This document shows positions 8,726-17,100 of a stretch of 64,000 nucleotides of DNA, piece by piece. The translations under genes and the position numbers were made by a program. The stretch's first letter is position 1. Every line of letters begins with the position of its first letter. Location of the stretch: positions 62,001-126,000 of the forward strand of contig NZ_LHPC01000077.1 in the NCBI RefSeq assembly GCF_001297125.1. Reading direction: 5' to 3'. The notes beneath the pieces were generated by a model. That model did no database searches, was not told the DNA's origin, and saw nothing but the letters and a program-made list of their open reading frames with translations. This DNA is from Pseudomonas sp. RIT-PI-q (GTDB lineage: Bacteria > Pseudomonadota > Gammaproteobacteria > Pseudomonadales > Pseudomonadaceae).

Positions 8726-9538
8726 ATGAGCACAGAAGATCCGCGGTTTGCAGGCATCGCCCGTTTGTATGGCATTGAAGGCCTGGAGCGCTTGCGCGCG
8801 GCCCATGTGGCGATAGTCGGCGTCGGTGGCGTCGGTTCCTGGGCGGCGGAAGCCGTGGCCCGGTGTGGCGTGGGCGAGATTTCGCTGTTCGACCTCGACG
8901 ACGTCTGCGTCAGCAACGCCAACCGTCAGTTGCATGCGCTGGACAGCACCGTCGGCAAACCCAAGGTCGAGGTGATGGCCGAGCGCCTGCGCGGGATCAA
9001 CCCGGATTGCACGGTGCACGCGGTGGCGGATTTCGTCACCCGCGAGACCATGGCCGAGTACATCACGCCGAACATCGACTGCGTGATCGACTGCATCGAC
9101 AGCGTCAACGCCAAGGCTGCGCTGATCGCCTGGTGCAAGCGCCGCAAGATCCAGATCATCACCACCGGTGGCGCGGGCGGGCAGATCGACCCGACGCTGA
9201 TCCAGGTCTGCGACTTGAACCGTACCTTCAATGACCCGTTGGCCTCGAAAGTGCGCTCGACGTTGCGCCGCGACTACAACTTCTCCCGCACTGTGACCCG
9301 CCATTACAGCGTGCCGTGCGTGTTCTCCACCGAGCAGCTGCGTTATCCGAAACCGGATGGCAGCATTTGTTTGCAGAAGAGTTTTGTCGGTGATGGCGTG
9401 AAGCTCGACTGTGCCGGAGGTTTTGGCGCGGTAATGATGGTGACGGCGACGTTCGGCATGGTTGCGGCGACCAAGGCTGTGGATAAGATCGTGGCCGGGG
9501 TGCGACGGCCGGCGGACCGCATCAAGCCCGAGGCTTGA
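8726..9538 (+). CDS. tcdA: tRNA threonylcarbamoyladenosine dehydratase TcdA (CsdL)
   Basis: An E1-like enzyme that uses ATP to cyclise t6A37 of tRNA to ct6A. The 270-residue product has the ATP loop IVGVGGVGS (about 30-38), the DLDDVCVSNANRQ block, and VIDCIDSVNAK as in the HesA/MoeB/ThiF fold. The ATG at 8726 is preferred over 8720 because GGGG at 8714-8717 is then 8 bases away rather than 2. It converges on csdE-csdA; in E. coli TcdA (CsdL) works with CsdA and CsdE as sulfur-handling partners, so the neighbourhood fits. Confidence 0.95.
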   Translation: MSTEDPRFAGIARLYGIEGLERLRAAHVAIVGVGGVGSWAAEAVARCGVGEISLFDLDDVCVSNANRQLHALDSTVGKPKVEVMAERLRGINPDCTVHAVADFVTRETMAEYITPNIDCVIDCIDSVNAKAALIAWCKRRKIQIITTGGAGGQIDPTLIQVCDLNRTFNDPLASKVRSTLRRDYNFSRTVTRHYSVPCVFSTEQLRYPKPDGSICLQKSFVGDGVKLDCAGGFGAVMMVTATFGMVAATKAVDKIVAGVRRPADRIKPEA

Positions 9539-9547
9539 CACCACCCC

Positions 9548-9628
9548 CTGTAGGAGCTGGCTTGCCAGCGAAGGCGATATACCTGACGCACCGCGGTGTC
9601 TGGATCGCCAGCAAGCCGGCTCCTACAG
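9548..9628. repeat. REP-type inverted repeat, family A variant, copy 3
   Basis: Arms 9548-9571 and 9605-9628 pair apart from single mismatches (CTGTAGGAGCTGGCTTGCCA against GCAAGCCGGCTCCTACAG). The right arm overlaps the end of csdE, whose TAG stop at 9623-9625 is part of the repeat. It lies between convergent tcdA and csdE. Confidence 0.85.
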
Positions 9629-10027
9629 GGCTAACTCTCGCATTCGCTGGAGCACGGCATTCAAGCCATTACTGCGCGATGGCGATAATTGTCGCGACAA
9701 CCCCAACTGATTGAACCAATCCGGCAAATCCACTTGCTGCAACTCAACCGCCGACAACCCATTGACCCGCGCCAGCAACAACGCCACCAACCCGCGAATC
9801 AACCGCGCATCGCTGCTCGCGGCGAACTGCCAGTGACCGTCCTGCAACGCGCCCACCAACCACACCTGGCTTTCACAGCCATGCACGCGGTTGGCTTCAA
9901 CGCGATCCAAATCGCTCAACGCCGGCAGGCGATCGCCCCATTGCATCAGCAATCGCGCCCGTTGTTCCCAACTCCCGGCTTGTTCAAAGGCGTTCAGCGC
10001 CAGAGCCGCATCCGCAGGCAAACTCAT
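9623..10027 (-). CDS. csdE: SufE-family sulfur acceptor CsdE
   Basis: A 134-residue protein that takes persulfide sulfur from the cysteine desulfurase CsdA. The acceptor cysteine is in VHGCESQVWLVG (about residue 51). The rest fits the SufE/CsdE fold (FEQAGSWEQRARLLMQWGDRLP near the start and SPSRSNGLNAVLQRM near the end). It overlaps the upstream csdA by 4 bases (ATGA type), so it is translationally coupled to it. The stop codon lies inside a REP repeat arm, so the last residues may differ between strains. Confidence 0.92.
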   Translation of the reverse strand: MSLPADAALALNAFEQAGSWEQRARLLMQWGDRLPALSDLDRVEANRVHGCESQVWLVGALQDGHWQFAASSDARLIRGLVALLLARVNGLSAVELQQVDLPDWFNQLGLSRQLSPSRSNGLNAVLQRMRELAL

Positions 10028-11229
10028 CGCAACATCTCCAGCGCCTGATCCAGCGCTTCAAAGAAGCGTTCCAGATCCTCGGAGTCGTTGTACAGCGCCA
10101 ACGAAACCCGAATCGCCCCAGCCAGTTCGAAGCTTTTAAGCAACGGCATGGCGCAGTGATGACCGGCGCGCACGGCGATCCCCTGTTCGGTCAGCAGGTG
10201 TGCCAGATCGGAGTTATGCACACCCTCGACGACAAAACTGGCCAGCGCCAGTTGCGGCTTGCCCAGCAACCGAATGCCGTTGCGCGCCTCAAGGCCTTTG
10301 AGCAGGTAGTCATGTAGCGCCGCTTCATGGGCAGACACGGCGTCCTGATCGAGCCCGGCGAGGTAATCCAGGGTCGCCCCCAGTCCAATCACCCCGGCAA
10401 TCGGCGGCGTACCCGCCTCGAAACCCAGCGGTGCTGGGCGAAAACGAGCGCTTTGGTAATCAGCATCCAGCACCATTTCACCGCCGAACTGCCAGTGGCG
10501 CAGTTGTTTAAGCGCTTCGTTGCGCCCGAACAGCACGCCGAGGCCGTCGGGACCGTAGAGCTTATGGCTGGAAAACACATAAAAGTCGCAACCCAGCGCC
10601 TGCACGTCATGCCGGCCGTGGACCACGCCTTGGGCGCCATCGACCACGGTCAAGGCGTTGTGCGACTTGGCCAGCGTCAAAAGCTGCGGCAATGGCTGCC
10701 AGGCGCCGAGCACATTCGATAGCTGGCTGACCGCCAACAGACGAGTTCGCGGGCCGATCAACGACGCGGCGATGTCCAGATCAATCAAACCGTCCACATC
10801 CAGCGGCAGGATCACCAGTTTCAGATCGCGACGCTGGGCCAGTTGCTGCCACGGCAGCAGGTTGGCGTGATGTTCCAGGGCGCTGATGACAATTTCATCG
10901 CCCGGATTGAATAAGTGCTCCAGGCCATAAGCCAGGAGGTTCAGCGCGCTGGTGGCGCCGTGAGTAAAGATGATTTGCCCGCAATCGCCGGCATTGAGCC
11001 AGTGTGCGACTTTGCTGCGGCTGCTCTCGAACGCTTGGGTGGCGTGGGCGCCGGGCAAGTGTTGCGCCCGATGCACGTTGGCCGCGCCGTTGGCGTAGTA
11101 ATGCGTCAGGGCATCCAGCAGGGCTTGAGGTTTTTGCGTAGTGGCGGCGTTGTCCAGATAGGTCTGGTCTTGCCGTTGCAGAGCGGCGATGGCCGGAAAA
11201 TCGGCGCGCCAGGGAGAGGCAATCATCAT
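10024..11229 (-). CDS. csdA: Cysteine desulfurase, SufS/CsdA group
   Basis: A PLP enzyme of 401 residues that removes sulfur from cysteine as an enzyme-bound persulfide and gives alanine. Visible are YLDNAATTQKP near the N-terminus, EHHANLLPWQ, the PLP lysine in FSSHKLYGPDGLG, and the C-terminal loop RAGHHCAMP with the persulfide-forming cysteine. The RxGxHCA form is that of group II desulfurases (SufS, CsdA). It overlaps csdE, its sulfur acceptor, and lies near tcdA, which makes CsdA the best call over SufS. No sufBCD genes are adjacent. Confidence 0.93.
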   Translation of the reverse strand: MMIASPWRADFPAIAALQRQDQTYLDNAATTQKPQALLDALTHYYANGAANVHRAQHLPGAHATQAFESSRSKVAHWLNAGDCGQIIFTHGATSALNLLAYGLEHLFNPGDEIVISALEHHANLLPWQQLAQRRDLKLVILPLDVDGLIDLDIAASLIGPRTRLLAVSQLSNVLGAWQPLPQLLTLAKSHNALTVVDGAQGVVHGRHDVQALGCDFYVFSSHKLYGPDGLGVLFGRNEALKQLRHWQFGGEMVLDADYQSARFRPAPLGFEAGTPPIAGVIGLGATLDYLAGLDQDAVSAHEAALHDYLLKGLEARNGIRLLGKPQLALASFVVEGVHNSDLAHLLTEQGIAVRAGHHCAMPLLKSFELAGAIRVSLALYNDSEDLERFFEALDQALEMLR

Positions 11230-11281
11230 GTCATTCGGCCCTAATGAACATGAGCGAGTGTACGCCTGACCTCCCTGACCC

Positions 11282-11355
11282 TGTAGGAGCGAGGCTTGCC
11301 CGCGAAGGCGTCATCACTGACGCCAAAAGCTTCGCGGGCAAGCCTCGCTCCTACA
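11282..11355. repeat. REP-type inverted repeat, family A, copy 4
   Basis: Arms 11282-11307 and 11330-11355 are exact 26-base inverted copies, identical in the core to copies 1 and 2, with a 22-base spacer. It lies between csdA and dapD on the minus strand. Confidence 0.9.
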
Positions 11356-11389
11356 AGGGCAGGGTGCAGGTGATCGTTTGACGCTGTGC

Positions 11390-12424
11390 TTAGTTGTGTG
11401 CGTGCAGCGCTTCGTTCAGTTCGATCGCCGATTTATGGGTTTTGCATTCCACGGCACCGGTTTCCGAATTGCGGCGGAACAGCAGGTCAGGTTGACCGGC
11501 CAGTTCACGCGCCTTGACGACTTTGACCAGCTTGTTGTGCTCGTCCAGCAGCGCCACTTTGGTGCCGGCGGTGACGTACAGGCCCGATTCAACGGTGTTG
11601 CGGTCGCCCAACGGGATGCCGATACCGGCGTTCGCGCCGATCAGGCAGCCTTCACCGACCTTGATCACGATGTTGCCGCCGCCCGACAGGGTGCCCATGG
11701 TCGAGCAACCGCCGCCCAGGTCCGAGCCCTTGCCGACGAAGACGCCAGCCGACACGCGGCCTTCGATCATGCCCGGGCCTTCGGTGCCGGCATTGAAGTT
11801 GACGAAACCTTCGTGCATCACGGTGGTGCCTTCGCCCACGTAGGCGCCCAGGCGGATACGCGCGGCGTCAGCGATACGCACGCCGGCCGGCACCACGTAG
11901 TCGGTCATTTTCGGGAACTTGTCCACCGAGAACACTTCCAGCAGCTCGCCACGCAGACGGGCTTCCAGTTGATGCTCGGCCAGTTCGCTCAGGTCGATCG
12001 CGCCCTGGCTGGTCCAGGCCACGTTCGGCAGCAGCGGGAACACGCCGGCCAGGTTCAGGCCGTGCGGCTTGACCAGGCGATGGGACAGCAGGTGCAGCTT
12101 GAGGTAAGCCTCAGGCGTGGAGGTCAGTTGAGCGTCTTCGGCCAGAATGGTCGCGACCAGCGGCTTGTGGCTCTCGGCCAGACGGGTCAGCAATGCAGCC
12201 TGGGCAGCGTCGACGCTTTTCAGCGCTTCGGCCAGTTGCGAGGCCTGGGCGGTGCTGAACGCGATGGCCTGATTGCCTTCGGTGTAGCCCAGGACCGGCG
12301 CGATGGCAGCGACCAGTTCGGCCGATGGATTGAGCAGTGGCTGCGCGTAAAACACTTCCAGCCATGCGCCTTGACGGTTTTGAGTGCCGACACCAAAGGC
12401 CAGGCTGAACAGGGTAGTGGACAT
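11390..12424 (-). CDS. dapD: 2,3,4,5-tetrahydropyridine-2,6-dicarboxylate N-succinyltransferase DapD
   Basis: This enzyme succinylates tetrahydrodipicolinate with succinyl-CoA, the first step of the succinylase branch of diaminopimelate synthesis. The product is 344 residues, the long Pseudomonas type rather than the 274-residue E. coli type. Its C-terminal half holds left-handed beta-helix repeats (VRIADAARIRLGAYVGEGTT, MIEGRVSAGVFVGKGSDLGG and GEGCLIGANAGIGIPLGD). The N-terminal 170 residues form an added domain. It follows the ArsC/Spx-family gene with a 33-base gap and is likely in the same transcript. Confidence 0.96.
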   Translation of the reverse strand: MSTTLFSLAFGVGTQNRQGAWLEVFYAQPLLNPSAELVAAIAPVLGYTEGNQAIAFSTAQASQLAEALKSVDAAQAALLTRLAESHKPLVATILAEDAQLTSTPEAYLKLHLLSHRLVKPHGLNLAGVFPLLPNVAWTSQGAIDLSELAEHQLEARLRGELLEVFSVDKFPKMTDYVVPAGVRIADAARIRLGAYVGEGTTVMHEGFVNFNAGTEGPGMIEGRVSAGVFVGKGSDLGGGCSTMGTLSGGGNIVIKVGEGCLIGANAGIGIPLGDRNTVESGLYVTAGTKVALLDEHNKLVKVVKARELAGQPDLLFRRNSETGAVECKTHKSAIELNEALHAHN

Positions 12425-12457
12425 GTTGATACCTCTAACAAAAAGGAACGGGCTGCC

Positions 12458-12820
12458 TTACTTGAGCGCTGCCGCGTAGATATCTGGCTTGAAGCCAATC
12501 AGGGTTCGGTCTCCGAGATCGAGCACCGGGCGCTTGATCATCGAGGGTTGCGCGAGCATCAGTTCGATGGCTTTCGGCTGGTCGAGATCGGCTTTGCGTT
12601 CGTCGTCGAGCTTGCGAAAGGTCGTGCCTGCACGGTTCAACACCACTTGCCAGCCGTGCTCGTCGCACCATTGGGTCAGGTGTTCACGGTCGATGCCGAC
12701 CGCCTTGTAATCATGAAAGTCATAGCTGACAGCGTGTTCATCGAGCCAGGTGCGCGCCTTTTTCATGGTGTCGCAGGCTTTGATGCCGAAAAGGTGCAAC
12801 GTTTTACTTGAAACGGTCAA
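12458..12820 (-). CDS. ArsC/Spx-family protein (YffB-like)
   Basis: A 120-residue thioredoxin-fold protein of the ArsC/Spx family. It has a single N-terminal cysteine in FGIKACDTMKKARTWL (about residue 16) and the later signature KRPVLDLGDRTLIGFKPD. It resembles E. coli YffB, which also sits next to a dap gene (dapE) and may be glutathione-dependent. I call TTG at 12820 the start, because GGGGG lies about 7 bases upstream and translation then begins right before the first beta strand (TVSSKTLHLFG). Real arsenate reductase activity is doubtful, as no ars genes are near. Confidence 0.85.
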   Translation of the reverse strand: MTVSSKTLHLFGIKACDTMKKARTWLDEHAVSYDFHDYKAVGIDREHLTQWCDEHGWQVVLNRAGTTFRKLDDERKADLDQPKAIELMLAQPSMIKRPVLDLGDRTLIGFKPDIYAAALK

Positions 12821-12918
12821 GGAATTGCCCCCTTTACAGGTGCTGGAAAAAAAAGGTGAAGGATTATGCCATGACCGAACGGTTTCGCGTCGGTCGAGGT
12901 CGATTTCCCGCCGCAAAA

Positions 12919-13011
12919 CCTGTGGGAGCCAGCCTGCTGGCGATCGCGTCGGATCAGCCGCATCAGTGTCGAATGTGCAGCCGCCATCGCCAGCAGGCTG
13001 GCTCGCACAGG
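12919..13011. repeat. REP-type inverted repeat, family A variant, copy 5
   Basis: Left arm from 12919 (CCTGTGGGAGCCAGCCTGCT...) and right arm to 13011 (...AGCAGGCTGGCTCGCACAGG) pair over about 26 bases with one mismatch. It carries GTGGGAGC in place of GTAGGAGC. It lies between the divergent YffB-like and antiporter genes. Confidence 0.8.
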
Positions 13012-13103
13012 GATAGCTGCGACATTGGTACAACGGTCAGCCCGCAGTCTAAGCGGCTAATATGGCACTTCAATGCTATCGATTGCCTGGGAACCGCGCT
13101 TTT

Positions 13104-14735
13104 ATGCAAACCGCCTACACCGTCCTGATCCTGTTGATGCTGGTTGGCGTTTCACGCCTGCTCGGACGGGTGATTCCGTTGCCGTTGCCACTGGTGCAAA
13201 TCAGCGCCGGCGCGTTGCTGGCCTGGCCGACGCTTGGGCTGCATGTGGCGCTGGATCCCGAGCTGTTCCTCTTCCTATTCCTGCCGCCGCTGCTGTTTTC
13301 CGATGGCTGGCGCATGCCCAAGCGTGAGTTGTGGCGTCTGCGCGGGCCGATCCTGACGTTGGCGGTGGGGCTTGTGCTGTTCACCGTGGTCGGCGCCGGA
13401 TACTTCATTCATTGGCTGATTCCGAGTATTCCGCTGCCGGTCGCCTTTGCCCTGGCGGCGGTGTTGTCGCCGACGGATGCCGTGGCGGTCTCGGCGATTT
13501 CCCAGAATCGTTTGCCGACGCCCTTGATGCACATGCTCCAGGGTGAGGCGTTGATGAACGACGCCTCGGGCCTGGTGACGTTCAAGTTTGCCTTGGTCGC
13601 GGCGGTCACCGGCGCGTTCTCGCTGGCCAACGCCAGCGTGACGTTCGTGTTGGTGGCGGTCGGCGGCCTGGCCGTCGGTGTGGCGCTGAGCTGGCTGGTC
13701 GGGCGCCTGCGGTCGTGGATGATTGCGCGTGGCTGGGATGACCCGGCCACTCACGTCGTCTTCATGTTGTTGCTGCCGTTTGCCGCCTATGTGCTGGCCG
13801 AGCGAGTGGGCGCGTCGGGCATTCTGTCGGCGGTGGCGGCGGGGATGATGCAGAGCTGGCTCGACCTGCTGCCGCGTCAGACCAACACCCGCTTGCTCAA
13901 TCGCAGTGTCTGGTCGTTGCTGGAATTCGCCTTCAACGGCTTGATCTTCCTGCTGCTGGGCCTGCAGTTGCCGGACATCATCAAAGCCGTGGCCAGCCAC
14001 GAAACCTCTTTGTGGCCGACGCTGCTCTATCGTTGCCTGGATGTGATCGCGATTTTCCTGGTGCTGCTGGTGTTGCGGTTTGTCTGGGTGCAGAGCACCT
14101 GGCGCCTTTCGATTCTGCTGCGGCGCTGGCGCGGCAAAGGCGAGATGACCCAAGTGCCCACAGCGCGTTCATGCTGGCTGCTGACCGTCGGTGGCGTGCG
14201 CGGCGCGGTGACGCTGGCGGGCGTACTGTCGGTGCCGCTGTTGATGGGTGGCGATGCATTTCCCGAGCGGGACTTGCTGATCTTCATCGCTGCCGGAGTC
14301 ATCCTGCTGTCACTGATTGCGGCGTGCATTGCGTTGCCGATGTTGCTGCGGGGCATCGAGAAAAGCCCTGACGACAAACGTCGCAATGAAGTGCGCGACG
14401 CTTGGCGCAAGACGGCCGAGGCCGCCATTCATGCGCTCGAAACCGAGGAGGTCAACCCGCAGGACGCCGCCCAGGCTGCGCTGGCGGTAGAACTCAAGGC
14501 ACGGATCATGTCCGAGTATCGGCATCAACTGGAAGTGTTCAACGATTCGGCGGAGGCCCAGGCGCTGGCGTTTCAGATGGACTTGCTGGAGCGGCGTCTG
14601 CGCTTGAAGGCGCTGCGGGCGCAGCGCCTGGAGTTGTACAGCCTCAGCCGTCATCACCAGATTGGCGATGACGTGTTGCGGGAAGTATTGGGTGAGCTGG
14701 ATTTGAGTGAAGCTAACTTGGGGGCGGTTAAGTAA
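13104..14735 (+). CDS. Na+/H+ antiporter, CPA1 (NhaP-type) family
   Basis: A 543-residue inner-membrane protein that probably exchanges Na+ (or K+) for protons. About 12 hydrophobic segments fill residues 1-430. Conserved motifs include FLPPLLFSDGWRM, the ion-site segment SPTDAVAVSAI and GGVRGAVTLAGVLS. A charged cytoplasmic tail of about 110 residues follows, with a heptad-like region (LEVFNDSAEAQALAFQMDLLERRLRLKAL broken into short helices). The start at 13104 (MQTAYTV) puts the first helix at the N-terminus; the frame runs 42 bases further up. The substrate ion cannot be read from sequence. Confidence 0.92.
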   Translation: MQTAYTVLILLMLVGVSRLLGRVIPLPLPLVQISAGALLAWPTLGLHVALDPELFLFLFLPPLLFSDGWRMPKRELWRLRGPILTLAVGLVLFTVVGAGYFIHWLIPSIPLPVAFALAAVLSPTDAVAVSAISQNRLPTPLMHMLQGEALMNDASGLVTFKFALVAAVTGAFSLANASVTFVLVAVGGLAVGVALSWLVGRLRSWMIARGWDDPATHVVFMLLLPFAAYVLAERVGASGILSAVAAGMMQSWLDLLPRQTNTRLLNRSVWSLLEFAFNGLIFLLLGLQLPDIIKAVASHETSLWPTLLYRCLDVIAIFLVLLVLRFVWVQSTWRLSILLRRWRGKGEMTQVPTARSCWLLTVGGVRGAVTLAGVLSVPLLMGGDAFPERDLLIFIAAGVILLSLIAACIALPMLLRGIEKSPDDKRRNEVRDAWRKTAEAAIHALETEEVNPQDAAQAALAVELKARIMSEYRHQLEVFNDSAEAQALAFQMDLLERRLRLKALRAQRLELYSLSRHHQIGDDVLREVLGELDLSEANLGAVK

Positions 14736-14813
14736 GCGAGCAGCGCAAACTTACCTGGCTATTAGTTGTTCATGAATAAAATATCCATGTGTGTTGTGTT
14801 CAAGGGGGCGGAG

Positions 14814-15569
14814 TTATGGATAAGCTTTTTTAATAAGCGCGATGTCACCTTCGCTGATGCTCCTGCTTGCAGTATGTTGCCAGTCGCCAATGGTGATTTC
14901 ATCAGGCACGTCATAGTGCATGACTGAGTGTCTGTCGTAGGGTGTATAGGTTCGACTTGGAATACGTTCTAAGGGTAAGACGTTGGCGTCAACTTGCTGC
15001 CTGGAAAAACCTGCAGCCCTTGCATAATAGTCGTATGTTTTTTCTCGATCCCAGGGGATCTTGGCATCGGGATGTTGGTGCTCGTGTTGCAGGCCTAGCG
15101 CGTGGCCAAACTCATGGATGACCATCCCCTCGTAGTGCGGCGAGGAAAAGTAGGTGCCCAGATCCATTGAAGCGTCGTGAGGGTGGCCTGTGAGTGCATC
15201 TGTGCCGATTCTTGAGCTTCCGCCTTTGTTGAGCGATGGCTGAAAATTAACCCGGATATCGCCCAGGAATTCCTCTGAGTTATAAATATCCTCTTCGTCC
15301 ATTTCCAGGAACTCGAAGTTTAGACTGATGTAAGGTAACCATTTTATCGCGCCATTTTTTACAGCCTCGAATGAATCCTCGTCGTATTTGAAGACCAGGA
15401 TTTTCAGAGTTCTTCCAGGGGTCCAGAATTTGGTGTGATCACCGACGCCACGTTTTTTCCTGCCTCCGCTGGCAGGCGTGCCATTGCTGGGGCGCTCGCT
15501 GATTGCGGCGTTATAGGAGTCGAGAAGATTGGTGGGTGCAATGCTTTTGCAATAGGTAAGTGGGCTCAC
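14814..15569 (-). CDS. Astacin-like zinc metalloprotease (peptidase M12A)
   Basis: A 251-residue metzincin. The zinc site is H152-E153-x2-H156-x5-H162 within IHEFGHALGLQHEHQHPD, followed by E163 as in astacins, and the Met-turn is in HSVMHYDVP (Met217). A GTG at 15569 is the first possible start after an in-frame stop, with no clear ribosome binding site. No signal peptide, propeptide or C-terminal secretion repeat is visible, so it is either cytoplasmic, exported another way, or 5'-truncated. The stretch is AT-richer with less biased codons than its neighbours nhaP and dapC, which suggests horizontal gain. The substrate is unknown. Legionella LegP is an example of a bacterial astacin-like effector. 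Confidence 0.85.
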   Translation of the reverse strand: MSPLTYCKSIAPTNLLDSYNAAISERPSNGTPASGGRKKRGVGDHTKFWTPGRTLKILVFKYDEDSFEAVKNGAIKWLPYISLNFEFLEMDEEDIYNSEEFLGDIRVNFQPSLNKGGSSRIGTDALTGHPHDASMDLGTYFSSPHYEGMVIHEFGHALGLQHEHQHPDAKIPWDREKTYDYYARAAGFSRQQVDANVLPLERIPSRTYTPYDRHSVMHYDVPDEITIGDWQHTASRSISEGDIALIKKAYP

Positions 15570-15701
15570 GTTTTATAAGTGTCCGGTGATTAAATGGACT
15601 TTGAAAGTATTTACAGGTCGTGAGGTTGTCCAGTTGTGTGGTTATTCAAGTTGTTGCGGTAGTTAGGTGTGATGGAGGTTTTAAGTTGGGTATCAAGTGC
15701 C

Positions 15702-15724
15702 CTGCACCGCGTTGCACGGTGCAG
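15702..15724 (-). other. Hairpin downstream of dapC
   Basis: CTGCACCG (15702-15709) and CGGTGCAG (15717-15724) form an 8-bp stem just past the dapC stop. There is no T-run after it on the minus strand, so it may be a processing or pause hairpin rather than a classical terminator. Confidence 0.4.
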
Positions 15725-15736
15725 GTGCAATAACGA

Positions 15737-16939
15737 CTATTTACTGCGAGTGACTATAAAATCGTGAATCCGCTTGGCGGCTTCAACACATTCCGCCAGC
15801 GGAGCCACAAGAGCCATACGCACGCGTCCGGCGCCCGGATTGAAACCGTCGACTTCACGTGACAGATAAGAACCCGGCACCACGGTCACATGTTCTTCAA
15901 CGAACAGATCGCGACAGAACGCCTCGTCATCACCTTCAACATTCGGCCACAAGTAGAAACCACCGTCCGGGCGCTGCACATCCATGACCGGGCTGAGAAT
16001 CTCCAGCACTGCGTCATACTTCTCGCGATACAGCGCACGGTTGGCGCGCACATGCACTTCGTCATTCCACGCGGCAACGCTGGCCAGTTGGGTTTGAACC
16101 GGCATCGCGCAGCCGTGGTAGGTGCGATAGAGCAGGAAGCCTTTGAGAATGTCCGCGTCACCGGCCACAAAACCCGAACGCAGGCCCGGCAAGTTGGAGC
16201 GCTTGGACAGGCTGTGGAACACCACGCAACGCTTGAAGTCCTTGCGGCCCAGTTCCACGCAGGCGCTGAGCAGGCCGGCTGGCGGGGTTTGTTCGTCGAA
16301 GTACAGTTCGCTGTAGCACTCGTCCGCGGCGATCACGAAGTCGTATTCGTCGGCCAGGGCGATCAGCTTTTTCAGGGTGTCGACCGGGATCAACGCACCG
16401 GTCGGGTTGCCTGGCGAGCACAGGAACAGGATCTGGCAGCGCTTCCAGATGTCTGGCGACACGGCATCGAAATCCGGGTTGAAGCCGTTTTCATCGAGGC
16501 ACGGCAGGTAGTGCGGCTTGGCCCCGGCGAGGAACGCCGCGCCTTCGTAGATCTGATAGAACGGGTTCGGGCTGACCACCAGTGCATCGTCGCCACGGTT
16601 AACCACGGTCTGGGTAAACGCGAACAGTGCCTCGCGGGTGCCGTTGACCGGCAGCACATTGCGCGCCGGGTCGAGCCAGCCGTTCGGAACGTTGAAACGA
16701 CGTTCGCACCACGCAGCGATGGCTTCACGCAGGGCCGGGATGCCGAGGGTGGTCGGGTACACGGCCATCTGATCCAGGTTGCTGGCCAGGGCTTCGGCGA
16801 CGAAGCATGGCGAGCGGTGCTTGGGCTCGCCGATGGACAGCGCGATGGCGCGTTTGTCCGGGTTTGGCGTGACGCTGCCGAGCAGGGCGCGGAGCTTCTC
16901 GAACGGGTAGGGCTGCAACTGGTTCAGAGCGTTGTTCAT
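15737..16939 (-). CDS. dapC: Succinyldiaminopimelate transaminase DapC
   Basis: A class I/II PLP aminotransferase of 400 residues that converts N-succinyl-2-amino-6-ketopimelate to N-succinyl-LL-diaminopimelate. It carries the PLP lysine in HSLSKRSNLPGLRSGF, the LCSPGNPTGA loop, ADECYSELYFDE with the pyridoxal-N1 Asp, and the substrate-carboxylate Arg in GRVRMAL near the C-terminus. In Pseudomonas this gene sits next to glnD, as here. It provides the step between DapD and DapE, both in this window. Confidence 0.93.
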   Translation of the reverse strand: MNNALNQLQPYPFEKLRALLGSVTPNPDKRAIALSIGEPKHRSPCFVAEALASNLDQMAVYPTTLGIPALREAIAAWCERRFNVPNGWLDPARNVLPVNGTREALFAFTQTVVNRGDDALVVSPNPFYQIYEGAAFLAGAKPHYLPCLDENGFNPDFDAVSPDIWKRCQILFLCSPGNPTGALIPVDTLKKLIALADEYDFVIAADECYSELYFDEQTPPAGLLSACVELGRKDFKRCVVFHSLSKRSNLPGLRSGFVAGDADILKGFLLYRTYHGCAMPVQTQLASVAAWNDEVHVRANRALYREKYDAVLEILSPVMDVQRPDGGFYLWPNVEGDDEAFCRDLFVEEHVTVVPGSYLSREVDGFNPGAGRVRMALVAPLAECVEAAKRIHDFIVTRSK

Positions 16940-16979
16940 CGATGGATCTCGTTCGGTGTGTGAGCGGCTCTAACCCCTG

Positions 16980-17079
16980 TGTAGGAGCGAGCTCGCTCGC
17001 GATGGACGTTAACGATAACGCGTGTTTGCTGGATAAACGCGTTGTGCTCAGGTCCATCGCGAGCAAGCTCGCTCCTACA
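16980..17079. repeat. REP-type inverted repeat, family A variant, copy 6
   Basis: Arms from 16980 (TGTAGGAGCGAGCTCGCTCG...) and to 17079 (...GCAAGCTCGCTCCTACA) pair over 28 bases with one mismatch. It lies between dapC and the end of glnD, both on the minus strand. Confidence 0.88.
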
Positions 17080-17100
17080 GAAGGGCGGGCCGTTGTTAGT

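Noticed and set aside
12458..12820. Arsenate resistance function for the ArsC-fold protein
   Set aside because: No arsB, arsR or arsH is near, and the sequence fits the YffB/Spx-like branch better.
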